DNA of 64,000 nt from NCBI GenBank assembly GCA_965261925.1, contig OZ253486.1, forward strand, positions 3,100,001 to 3,164,000, written 5' to 3'. Position 1 is the first letter of the stretch. Every line of letters begins with the position of its first letter. The notes beneath the pieces were generated by a model. That model was not told the origin of the DNA. It made no database searches and saw only the letters and a list, made by a program, of their open reading frames with translations. Positions 17,728 to 25,377 of the stretch are shown here, in pieces. Position numbers and translations under genes: made by a program. Origin of the DNA: Bin87 sp965261925 (GTDB lineage: Bacteria > Chloroflexota > Dehalococcoidia > Lucifugimonadales > UBA3495).

Positions 17728-18924
17728 TCAGATCACCTCCGAGGCCCGCAGCCAGGCCAATTCCTGCGGTCCGTACCCCATGTCGCCCAAGACACTGCCG
17801 GTATGCTCACCCAATTGGGGCGCCGCGTCATTGACGACCCACGGCGAGCCCGACATCAGGAACGGCGCCCCCGGGAACGTGATCTCGCCCATTTCCGGAT
17901 GTTCTACCGGCACGTAGTATCCCCTGGCCTGTATTTGGGGATTGTCCACCGTTTCTGCCGGGGAATCGATTACGCCGTAAATGAATCGCTTCTGGTGCGC
18001 CGCGTAGAAGATGTCCTGCTTGCGCTTGGTGGCAAATATCTGGTCCAGGATTCCGCCCAGCGCCTCCGCGTTTTCCAGCCGCGCCGACGCGTTGTCGAAC
18101 CGCGAGTCGTCCAGCTCCGGCGCTTCCAGGAAATCGACCATCACCTTCCAGTCCAGCGTCGCACCCATGCCGGGATTGGGCAGCACGTAACCGTCGGACA
18201 CTGCGCGCAGGCGGGTCAGGTCGCCCGTGTGGTTCGGTTGCCGCCGGCGCACGGCTCCGGTGTACGTGTAGTTGTTGGTCACGTCCCGCAGCGCCGACGC
18301 GATGCTCTCCTGGATCGAAACGTCCACCCGCTGGCCCTCGCCGGTCAGCCGTTGGTGGTACAACGCCATCAGCGCAGCGGACGCCAGGTTGGTGCCGGCC
18401 TTGAACTGCGCTTGGTGCAGCGCGTGTTTCAGCGGCTCCCGGTCGTACGCGCCGAAGATGTACATGAGCCCGCCCAGCGCGTATTCCACGATCTCGGTTG
18501 CGCGAAAGTCCCGCCACGGGCCGGTCTGCCCGAAATTGGACACCGACGCGGCCACCAGCTTTGGGTTGTGCTTCCGCAGGGTATCGGCATCCAGCCCCAG
18601 CGCCGGCATCACCCGGGGCGCGAAGTTCTCCACCAGCGCGTCCGCATCGGCCAGCAGGTCCATCAGGATGGAACGCCCAGTCTCCGACTTCAGGTTGAGC
18701 GTGATGCTGCGCTTGTTCGTGTTCAGATAGAGAAACGGCAGACCTTTCTCGACGCCCGGTTCGTCGTGGTAGAACGGTGGCAGACGCCGCGCCGGGTCCC
18801 CGCCGGGCCGCTCGATCTTCAGCACGTCGGCCCCGAAATCGGCCAGCAGCTTGGTTGCGTACGGGCCGGCGATGTGGTGGGTCAGGTCAATCACTTTGAC
18901 GCCGGACAGCGCTCCACTGCTCAA
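17728..18924 (-). CDS. CaiB/BaiF family CoA-transferase, copy lacking the catalytic Asp
   Basis: About 398 residues from a TTG at 18922-18924, with GGAGTGGGG upstream. This start matches the usual family N-terminus (LSGVKVIDLTHHIAGPYATK). Longer ATG starts at 18957 and 18984 are possible. Where its partner has FTDYTAG it has AQFKAG, so the family aspartate is glutamine (Gln173 in this numbering). It is first in the two-gene minus-strand unit. The fold is clear. The missing aspartate suggests a non-catalytic or assisting subunit rather than an independent transferase. Confidence 0.87.
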   Translation of the reverse strand: MSSGALSGVKVIDLTHHIAGPYATKLLADFGADVLKIERPGGDPARRLPPFYHDEPGVEKGLPFLYLNTNKRSITLNLKSETGRSILMDLLADADALVENFAPRVMPALGLDADTLRKHNPKLVAASVSNFGQTGPWRDFRATEIVEYALGGLMYIFGAYDREPLKHALHQAQFKAGTNLASAALMALYHQRLTGEGQRVDVSIQESIASALRDVTNNYTYTGAVRRRQPNHTGDLTRLRAVSDGYVLPNPGMGATLDWKVMVDFLEAPELDDSRFDNASARLENAEALGGILDQIFATKRKQDIFYAAHQKRFIYGVIDSPAETVDNPQIQARGYYVPVEHPEMGEITFPGAPFLMSGSPWVVNDAAPQLGEHTGSVLGDMGYGPQELAWLRASEVI

Positions 18925-19293
18925 TTTCCCCACTCCAGTTTGGTTTCGGAAGCCCATTTTAGACCCATCCACAACGGCGCACAATCGCCGATTCAGCCGC
19001 CGTCCGCGCGCCCACCGGAATTCAAACTGTCCTTGCGAGCGACCCCACTGTCATTTGTATGTTGCAATCACCCCGCGAATAGGCCAATTTGTGGGGTAAT
19101 GGGAGGGGCGCGTCGCCTGTCATTGGGTGAGCCGGGTCTACGGCCTGGACCGCACCGTCTCGCAGTAGGACACCCCTCCCGGAAGGCGCTGGTCTGCTCC
19201 GAACGGATACCCGGGTGTGTCGCCCCGCAATGCAAGTGTGGAGGGTCCCAGCGCCGCCATTATCATACCAGCACCAACGGAGGCGACGGAAAG
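18925..19293. other. Non-coding stretch upstream of the IS110 transposase
   Basis: No gene is supported here. It holds a fragment resembling the local repeat (TTGCGAGCGA near 19033), then GC-rich sequence. A segment at 19168-19222, with GGACACCC near one end and GGGTGTGTC near the other, could fold into a hairpin. In IS110 elements the guide (bridge) RNA comes from the non-coding end, so this is the candidate region. Confidence 0.4.
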
Positions 19294-20265
19294 ATGAGCC
19301 GAGCAATGGCCGGGATAGACGTGGGCAAAGGGGAACTGGACGTGTCGGTGGACGGGGAACGGGCGCGACGATTTGCCAACACCGCGGGCGGGGTTGGGGA
19401 GTTGCTGGACTGGTTGCAGCCCCGAGGCGAGGTGCTGGCGGTTTGTGAAGCGACGGTCGGTTACGAACGCCTGGTGGTGGCAGGGTTGCGCGAGGGTGGA
19501 GTGGCGGTGCCTGTCGCCCATCCCAACCGGGTGCGGGCCGATGCGCGGGCCGGTGGCTACGAGGCGAAGACCGACGGGTTGGACGCCGTGGCGCTGTCCC
19601 GGTATGGGGAGGCATTCCAACCGCCAGCGACGTTGGCCCAGGACGCGGATCGCATCCGGTTGCAGGACCTGCTGCGCCGCCGGGAGCAGTTGGTGGGTCA
19701 ACGGACCCAGGAGAAGAACCGGCTGGCCCGGGTATACAACCCGGCAAGCCAGGACTCCATACGCCGGCACATCGCCTGGCTGGATGAGGAGATCGGGCTG
19801 CTGGATGAGCAATGCCAGGAACTGCTGAAGCAGAACGCGGAGTTTCAGCGCCAGGTTGAGTGGTATCGCAGCGTGCCGGGAGTGGGTATCCAGACCGCAG
19901 CGGCGGTGGTGGCCTGGTTGCCGGAGTTGGGCCAGTGCGAGAGCAATGTCCTGGCCGCGCTGTGCGGCGTCGCGCCGTGGTCACGGGACAGCGGTCAGCA
20001 GCGGGGATACCGGTCCACCCGTGGCGGACGTCGGCCGGTGCGTCGGGTGCGGTACGTGGCCAACATGGTGGCAGCGCGCAACCACGACGAGTTGGGAGAC
20101 TTCTACCGTCGGCTGCGTCAGCGGGGCAAGCCGGGCAAAGTGGCGCTGGTGGCGGTGATGCGGAAGCTGCTGTGGCTACTGAACGCCGTGGCCCGCCGCG
20201 GCACCCCGTGGACCCCCACAATTCCAACAACCAACCTGAACCCCGCTTGACACACAACACAGATA
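19047..20265 (+). mobile_element. IS110-family insertion sequence (ends not determined)
   Basis: One IS110-type transposase with non-coding flanks. The family has no terminal inverted repeats, so boundaries given here are estimates placed between the repeat fragments at ~19033 and 20266. IS110 relatives often insert into palindromic repeats, which would fit those flanks. Confidence 0.5.
19294..20250 (+). CDS. IS110-family transposase (DEDD/serine recombinase)
   Basis: 318 residues with the IS110 two-part layout. The N-terminal RuvC-like DEDD domain shows AGIDVGKGELDVSV, CEATVGYER and AKTDGLDAVALSRY. The C-terminal transposase_20 domain has VPGVGIQTAAAVVAWL and GVAPWSRDSGQQRGYRSTRG, the latter holding the candidate catalytic serine. 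The ATG at 19294 has GGAGGCGACGGAAAG before it; a much longer open frame upstream is antisense to other genes and is not used. The frame is intact, so the element may be active. It would catalyse RNA-guided insertion of the IS as a circular intermediate. Confidence 0.92.
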   Translation: MSRAMAGIDVGKGELDVSVDGERARRFANTAGGVGELLDWLQPRGEVLAVCEATVGYERLVVAGLREGGVAVPVAHPNRVRADARAGGYEAKTDGLDAVALSRYGEAFQPPATLAQDADRIRLQDLLRRREQLVGQRTQEKNRLARVYNPASQDSIRRHIAWLDEEIGLLDEQCQELLKQNAEFQRQVEWYRSVPGVGIQTAAAVVAWLPELGQCESNVLAALCGVAPWSRDSGQQRGYRSTRGGRRPVRRVRYVANMVAARNHDELGDFYRRLRQRGKPGKVALVAVMRKLLWLLNAVARRGTPWTPTIPTTNLNPA

Positions 20266-20727
20266 CTGCGAGCGCAGCGCGGCAATCCCGTCGCCGTAGC
20301 AAGGCCCGCCCGGCAACGCGCGAGCGATACACCCCCTCTTGACAGCAGCGAACAAACGTTCCTATACTATCCACATCATGTGAAATATCAGCAACCGCCA
20401 GAGGTCCGAAGGGTCGTTCGCGGCCAACCCGTCAGAACCCAAATCGCAAACCCTGCCCCGACGACCATCGCCCGCCCGTTTCTCAGCGGCGTGGTCATCT
20501 CGGCGACACAGCGATAATCCACTCGCTGCGTGCTGCACGACCCTCGGGTCGTCCACGGTTCCAGTGGTTAAAATCCTTGCGTAATCCCCGGCCGCGGGGC
20601 TGACACCGACCCTGAACCCTCTGGCAACGCTGAACCATCCAACAACCGAACCAACCAGTAGTGAGGCAACAACCACCGATCACCAACCCAACAACCCGCA
20701 AACAACCTCCCATAGGAGCCGGCGCCC
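20251..20727. other. Non-coding stretch after the IS110 transposase
   Basis: 477 bases with no supportable gene. Contents: a repeat copy at 20266-20293 and a 7-bp hairpin at 20537-20552 (ACGACCC, TC, GGGTCGT). The remainder is unremarkable. Confidence 0.4.
20266..20293 (+). repeat. Interspersed repeat copy 1
   Basis: A 28-base unit (TGCGAGCG.AGCG.GGCAATCCCGTCG pattern, dots variable) matching the copy at 21311-21344 at nearly every position. It lies just after the IS110 transposase. Confidence 0.6.
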
Positions 20728-21282
20728 TTGAACGCAGCCCACCATCTGGACCGCAGTCAACTCTACCTCGGCTACATCACCGGTGACGTCCGGGCCGGCG
20801 ACTACCACCGTGCCGCCCGCGCCATTCACCGCGCGGCCAGCCATGTCGCCACCGCCGCCGCCGTCCACACGCACCAGGATAGCTACAGCTGGCGCCGTAT
20901 GACCACGGTGCTGGGCGGCTTCGTGCGTGGTTGCCAGATCGACTATCGACACCTGCGCACCTTCCGGGAGGTGTACCGCCTGCCCGCGACGCTTGCCGAG
21001 GCCAACGGCGATGAAACCGCCATCCGCGCCCTGTTGCGCCGCGCACGCCGTCGCGTCGAGCGTCTGCGTCGGGCCGTGGCGCTGGCCATAGCCAAAGACC
21101 CCAACCCGCTCAGCCTCGCGGACTTCCGAGCCCTCCGGGCAGCCGGCAAGCTCCCCTCCCAGCGCGAACCTCAGCCCCCACCCATGACCACCATGGGCCA
21201 GTACCGTCGCGCCCTCGGCCTCCACGTCCCCAGCGGCACCGAGGACCACCCCATCCGCTGCCCTTGCTGCCCCATCCGTTGA
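20728..21282 (+). CDS. Uncharacterised helical protein with C-terminal CPCC motif
   Basis: 184 residues from a TTG start with AGGAG 9 bases upstream. The N-terminal half is helical and His-rich (YHRAARAIHRAASHVATAAA), resembling HEPN-type helical bundles by eye only. An Arg-rich helix (LLRRARRRVERLRRAVALA) follows, and the tail ends HPIRCPCCPIR. No family was recognised. It sits between repeat copies next to the IS110 element, so it could be an accessory or transferred gene; this is inference from position. It does not look like an IS110 cargo gene of known type. Confidence 0.55.
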   Translation: MNAAHHLDRSQLYLGYITGDVRAGDYHRAARAIHRAASHVATAAAVHTHQDSYSWRRMTTVLGGFVRGCQIDYRHLRTFREVYRLPATLAEANGDETAIRALLRRARRRVERLRRAVALAIAKDPNPLSLADFRALRAAGKLPSQREPQPPPMTTMGQYRRALGLHVPSGTEDHPIRCPCCPIR

Positions 21283-21310
21283 CACCCATCGTCATCACGA
21301 GATTTTCAAA

Positions 21311-21344
21311 TGTCATTGCGAGCGAAGCGTGGCAATCCCGTCGA
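21311..21344 (+). repeat. Interspersed repeat copy 2
   Basis: Starts TGTCATTGCGAGCGAAGCG and continues TGGCAATCCCGTCG. Same unit as copy 1. A shorter relative (TGTCCTTGCGAGCGA) starts near 19028 on the other side of the IS110 gene. Confidence 0.6.
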
Positions 21345-21504
21345 CCGGCGCCGACCCCTGCCGAAAACCGCCGTATTGCATCGTGACTGCCGCGTCGTGA
21401 ATTTCCGACCACCACTATGGGACGGTCCTGGCCGCCGCCTCCCTGCCTGAGGGTCCACGGCGCGCGGCTATTGTTCTCCACTCGATCAGTGCGCGAGACC
21501 CCGA

Positions 21505-21513
21505 TGTTATACT
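21505..21513 (+). promoter_or_regulatory. Extended -10 promoter for the ThDP enzyme
   Basis: TGTTATACT preceded by CCGA, a close match to the CGATGCTATAAT boxes at 3024 and 13156. It lies about 65 bases before the GTG start. Confidence 0.5.
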
Positions 21514-21578
21514 CTGCGCAACTCCCTCCCAACCGCGGCCACGTTCAGCCGCCAGCCACCGACTAACGAGGTACCACC

Positions 21579-23225
21579 GTGCAAACAATTGATGCCATCG
21601 CCGAAATTCTCAAGCGGGAGGGCGTGAAATACCTGTCCTGCTTCCCCACCACGCCGGTCATCGAAGCCTGCGCTGCCGCCGGCATCCGCCCCATCATCTG
21701 CCGCCAGGAGCGCGTCGGCGTCGGCATCGCCGACGGTTACAGCCGCATCACCAACGGCCGGCCACCCGGCGTCTTCGCCATGCAGTACGGCCCGGGAGCG
21801 GAGAACGCCTACTCCGGCGTCGCCACATCATTTTCCGACTCGGTTCCCATCTTGCTGCTTCCCCTGGGACACCCACGCGAACGCCAGGGCGTCTTCCCCA
21901 TGTTCGACTCCATCGAGAGTTTCGCCAGCGTCACCAAGCACCTGGAAAGGCTGAACCTTTCCGGCAGCACCAGCCAGGTGATGCGCCGCGCCGTCAACGC
22001 CCTGTACACCGGCCGACCGGGCCCCTCGATGGTGGAAATACCGGCCGATGTGGCGCTGGAGGAAGTTTCCGAGGAAGCCTTCTACTGGGGTGGCAACGTC
22101 CGCCGTTCCGCCTCGCAGGCCGATCCCGACGACATTGAGGCCGCCGCCCGCGCGCTGTGCTCCGCCACCTATCCGGTGATCCACGCCGGCCAGGGCGTCA
22201 TGTACGCCGAGGCCACCGACGAGCTGGTCGAACTGGCCGAACTCCTGTCCGTTCCGGTGATGACCACCCTGCTCGGTAAGAGCGGGTTCCCGGAGCTGCA
22301 TCCCCTCGCCCTGGGCAGCGGCTCCGGCGTTATGTCCGGCACCGTGTACCACTTTGTGCGTCGCGCCGATGTCATATTCGGCGTCGGTTCCAGCTTCACC
22401 AGGCACGGCATGTCCATGAACCTGCCCGCTGGTCGCACCCTGATCCAAAACACCAACGACCCCCGCGACCTCAACAAGGACTACGACGTCCAGTTCCCCC
22501 TCATCGGCGATGCCAAGCTGGCCCTGCGCCAGATGATTGAGGCCTGCCGCGAAATCGTCGGCGACAGCCGCCGCAACAACGCCGAGGTCACCGGCGAGAT
22601 CGCCTCCGTTCGCGATGCCTGGCTCGCCGAGTGGGAGCACAAGACCACCGATGCCGGCCCGCTGGTAAATCCCTACCGGGTCATCACCGATTTCCAGAAG
22701 GCTGTCCCTTCGAGCGAGGCCATCATCACCCACGACTCGGGCAGCCCTCGCGACCAGATCACCCCGTTCTACCGCTCCGGCGGCCCGCGCACCTACCTGG
22801 GTTGGGGCAAGTCACACGGCCTCGGCACCGGTCTGGGCCTGGTCATCGGCGCCAAGCTCGCCGACCCGGGCAAGATGTGCGTCAACTTCATGGGCGACGC
22901 CGCTTTCGGCATGGTCGGTCTGGACTTCGAGACCGCCGTCCGCAGCGGTGTTCCCATCACCACCGTGGTGCTGAACAACTCCACCATGGCCGTCGAAACC
23001 AACGCCATGCAGCGTTCCCACGAGCTCTATAGCACCCGAGACCTTGGCGGCAACTACGCCGACCTGGGCCGCGCCATGGGCGGCTACTCCGAACGCATCA
23101 CTGACCCCAACGAGATCATCCCGGCGTTCCAGCGCGCCCGCCAGCAGAATGAAAACGGCAACGCTGTGCTTCTCGAATTCATCACCAACGAGGAGATCAA
23201 TTACTCCCACCGCCGGGCATTCTGA
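21579..23225 (+). CDS. Thiamine-diphosphate-dependent enzyme, acetolactate synthase/decarboxylase family
   Basis: 548 residues with the three-domain layout of AHAS, benzoylformate decarboxylase and oxalyl-CoA decarboxylase. The N-terminal Pyr domain carries the cofactor-activating glutamate in CRQERVGVGIADGYSR. The C-terminal PP domain has the GDAAFGMVGLDFETAV metal/ThDP motif followed by VVLNNSTMAVE. The start is GTG with AACGAGGT upstream and an extended -10 box further up. The substrate cannot be fixed: it lacks context for branched-chain synthesis (no ilvN nearby). Stands as a single transcription unit with a hairpin after it. Confidence 0.85.
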   Translation: MQTIDAIAEILKREGVKYLSCFPTTPVIEACAAAGIRPIICRQERVGVGIADGYSRITNGRPPGVFAMQYGPGAENAYSGVATSFSDSVPILLLPLGHPRERQGVFPMFDSIESFASVTKHLERLNLSGSTSQVMRRAVNALYTGRPGPSMVEIPADVALEEVSEEAFYWGGNVRRSASQADPDDIEAAARALCSATYPVIHAGQGVMYAEATDELVELAELLSVPVMTTLLGKSGFPELHPLALGSGSGVMSGTVYHFVRRADVIFGVGSSFTRHGMSMNLPAGRTLIQNTNDPRDLNKDYDVQFPLIGDAKLALRQMIEACREIVGDSRRNNAEVTGEIASVRDAWLAEWEHKTTDAGPLVNPYRVITDFQKAVPSSEAIITHDSGSPRDQITPFYRSGGPRTYLGWGKSHGLGTGLGLVIGAKLADPGKMCVNFMGDAAFGMVGLDFETAVRSGVPITTVVLNNSTMAVETNAMQRSHELYSTRDLGGNYADLGRAMGGYSERITDPNEIIPAFQRARQQNENGNAVLLEFITNEEINYSHRRAF

Positions 23226-23234
23226 TCCAGTCTC

Positions 23235-23258
23235 ACGCCAGTAGGGGGCGGCCTTCGC
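23235..23258 (+). terminator. Hairpin after the ThDP enzyme
   Basis: A 9-bp G:C-rich stem (GGGGCGGCC with GGTCGCCCC, one G·U pair) and a 6-base loop, but only a short T run after it. Probable weak terminator. Confidence 0.5.
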
Positions 23259-23292
23259 GGGTCGCCCCTTGCGTTATCCATACCCGTCACCC

Positions 23293-23943
23293 ATGCAGCG
23301 AACCGACCGCAACCCCATTCCCGCCGTGGCGGAACACGTCCGGAGCGCGAAGGCGCACGTCGCCGACGGCAATCACCAAGCAGCCCTTGCCGACCTCGAT
23401 CTGGCCTTCCTCATCGCACCCGGTGACCCCGTCATCCATTTCCTTCGGGGTCAGTCCCTGTCCATGCTGGGCAGAACCGAGGCAGCTCTGGACCAGTTTG
23501 ATGCCGCCATCGAACGCGACCCCAGCATCGCGGATGCCTGTCTGGAGCGGGCCGCGATCCACTTGGACCTGTCCGACTACTCCCGCGCCGATTCGGGCTG
23601 CTCGCGGGCGCTGGAACTCGACGGCACTCTTGCCCGCGCGTGGAGCATCCGCGGCACGGCCCGCTACAAGCTCGGCCGCTTCGACGCCGCCGCCGCCGAC
23701 TTGACCCAAGCGTTGGACCGCCAACCGGATGATCCATCCGCTCACTACTGGCGCGGCCTGGCCCGGCGCGACTCCGGGCAGAACGTTCTCGCCATTGCCG
23801 ACTTCAACGCCGCCATTGCCCTCAACGACCGCTACACCGAGGCTTACGTCGCCCGCGGCAAGGCTCATTCGAGCCTGGGCGACTTGGCCGCAGCGCGGTC
23901 CGACTGGGCCGTTGCCGCGCAGTTGCTGCACCAATCCCACTGA
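23293..23943 (+). CDS. TPR-repeat protein
   Basis: 216 residues made of about five tetratricopeptide repeats (for example HFLRGQSLSMLGRTEAALDQ and AWSIRGTARYKLGRFDAAAA), each ending in the A..DP-type turn. No enzyme domain, signal peptide or membrane helix. TPR arrays mediate protein-protein contact; no partner is evident. The ATG at 23293 lacks a good ribosome site, and an in-frame TTG at 23269 lies inside the upstream hairpin's tail. The next gene starts 19 bases after its stop. Confidence 0.75.
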   Translation: MQRTDRNPIPAVAEHVRSAKAHVADGNHQAALADLDLAFLIAPGDPVIHFLRGQSLSMLGRTEAALDQFDAAIERDPSIADACLERAAIHLDLSDYSRADSGCSRALELDGTLARAWSIRGTARYKLGRFDAAAADLTQALDRQPDDPSAHYWRGLARRDSGQNVLAIADFNAAIALNDRYTEAYVARGKAHSSLGDLAAARSDWAVAAQLLHQSH

Positions 23944-23962
23944 ACTCGCCGGAGGTGCCACC

Positions 23963-24328
23963 ATGGCCGACCTGCAATCCAAGTACCTGTTCATCGCTAG
24001 CATGGACATCGACCCCGACCGCGAAGCCCTTTTCAACGACGTCTACAACACCGAGCACTGCCCACTGCTCAACGAGACGCCAGGCGTCCTGGGCGTAACC
24101 CGCTACGAGACCCACCGGCTCCTCATGGCCATGGGTGGGCAGGTTCAGGAGATCGAGATCCCCGGCACGCCCAAGCACCACGCCGTCTACCAGCTCGAGA
24201 GTCCGGACGTGCTGACCAGCAAGGAGTGGGCCGAAGCCGTCGATTCCGGCCGCTGGCCAGGCCAAGTGCGCCCACACACCAAGAACCGCCGCCACGTCCT
24301 GATGAAGCTCACCTACCCGGAGAGTTAA
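23963..24328 (+). CDS. Small EthD/dimeric α-β-barrel-like protein
   Basis: 121 residues beginning YLFIASMDIDPDREALFNDVYNTEHCPLLNETPGV. The alternating strand, helix with YNTEH, and strand ending GVTRYE are like EthD/DUF4286 ferredoxin-like dimeric barrels. Perfect GGAGGT 7 bases before the ATG. It follows the TPR gene closely, and a perfect palindromic terminator follows it. The family often assists aromatic or polyketide degradation, but no specific reaction is supported here. Confidence 0.65.
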   Translation: MADLQSKYLFIASMDIDPDREALFNDVYNTEHCPLLNETPGVLGVTRYETHRLLMAMGGQVQEIEIPGTPKHHAVYQLESPDVLTSKEWAEAVDSGRWPGQVRPHTKNRRHVLMKLTYPES

Positions 24329-24359
24329 CGGCGTCCGCCAACTCAATCCAGTGGAACGG

Positions 24360-24383
24360 AGGGGCGACTGATCAGTCGCCCCT
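24360..24383. terminator. 24-bp perfect palindrome between convergent genes
   Basis: A, GGGGCGACTGA and its exact complement. Same core as the palindrome after leuD (GGGGCGA arms, TGATCA centre). It lies between the EthD-like gene and the ABC permease operon. Confidence 0.65.
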
Positions 24384-24411
24384 GCTGCGCCGGGAAAAAC
24401 CGTTACGCGAA

Positions 24412-25326
24412 CTAGTTCGCGCCCCGCATCCTCGGATCCAACACGTCCCTCAATGCGTCGCCGAGCAGGTTCACCGCAAACACGGTTATGGCGATGGCCA
24501 ACCCGGGGAACACGCCCAGCCACGGCGCAACGTCCAGGGAGTTCTGCGCCACGCCGTTGAGCATCCCGCCCCACGATGGCACGTCCGGCGGGATGCCCAC
24601 GCCCAGAAAGCTCAGCGACGCCTCCACGACTATGGCCCATCCCAACGAGATGCTCGCGAGCACGATGAACGTCGCCGCGCAGTTCGGCGCCATGTGGCGC
24701 AGTATGATGCGCCAGTCGCCGGCTCCCACCGCCCGCGCCGCCAGAATGTAGTCCACTTCTTTGATGCTCAGCGCCTGCGACCGGATGGTGCGCGCCGCCC
24801 CGGGAATGAACACTGCGCTGAGTGCGATGATCACGTTGGTCACCGACGCTCCCAGGATAGCCATGATCGCCAACGCTAGTATCAGCGCCGGGAATGACAT
24901 CATCGCGTCCATGATCCGCTGGACCACCAGGTCAGTGACCCCACCGAAATACCCGCTGACGATGCCAATGAACGCGCCAATGGTCACGCCGAAAAGCACG
25001 CTCAACAGGCCCACCACCAGCGAAATGCGGGTCCCGTAGACCAGCCTGCTGTACACGTCCCGTCCGATTTGATCGCCGCCCAACCACGTCTCGCCATTGG
25101 GCGGGCTGAAGCGGTAGGCGGCGTTGGTCTCTCGCGGATCGTCCGTCGCCACTATCGGCGCCAGGACGGCGATGATTGCCAGCAGGATCACAACCACCGC
25201 GCCAAACGCACCCAGCGGTTTGCGCTGCGTAAAGTTGACGATGTTTTCCCAGACCGTGCGCTTGGGGCGCATCCCCGCGCCGGTCGGTTCCGTCGGGGCG
25301 AGAACGCCGGTTGCTTGCTGGGCCAT
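24412..25326 (-). CDS. ABC importer permease, DppC/OppC type
   Basis: 304 residues with about six membrane spans. It has an N-terminal extension before the first helix (FGAVVVILLAIIAVLAPIV) and the EAA coupling loop (RSQALSIKEVDYILAARAVGAGDWRIILRHMAPN), the features of dipeptide/oligopeptide/nickel permeases. It is the last gene of a minus-strand unit: binding protein, DppB-like, DppC-like. No ATPase genes lie in the window. Preceded by AAGGAAGAG. The solute is not certain; peptide import is the default for the family. Confidence 0.9.
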   Translation of the reverse strand: MAQQATGVLAPTEPTGAGMRPKRTVWENIVNFTQRKPLGAFGAVVVILLAIIAVLAPIVATDDPRETNAAYRFSPPNGETWLGGDQIGRDVYSRLVYGTRISLVVGLLSVLFGVTIGAFIGIVSGYFGGVTDLVVQRIMDAMMSFPALILALAIMAILGASVTNVIIALSAVFIPGAARTIRSQALSIKEVDYILAARAVGAGDWRIILRHMAPNCAATFIVLASISLGWAIVVEASLSFLGVGIPPDVPSWGGMLNGVAQNSLDVAPWLGVFPGLAIAITVFAVNLLGDALRDVLDPRMRGAN

Positions 25327-25377
25327 GTTTCTCTTCCTTGCGGTGGTTCGCCGTCTAGTTGCCTGGGGCCCGTCGTT

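Noticed and set aside
17641..19293. Upstream extension of the IS110 transposase frame
   Set aside because: Runs antisense through the CoA-transferase; the ATG at 19294 with GGAGG fits the family start.
19022..20374. 450-residue minus-strand frame across the IS110 element
   Set aside because: Arg/Pro/Ser-rich sequence with no motif, opposite a real transposase.
20362..20676. 104-residue minus-strand frame in the IS110 flank
   Set aside because: No ribosome site, no motif, repeat-like region.
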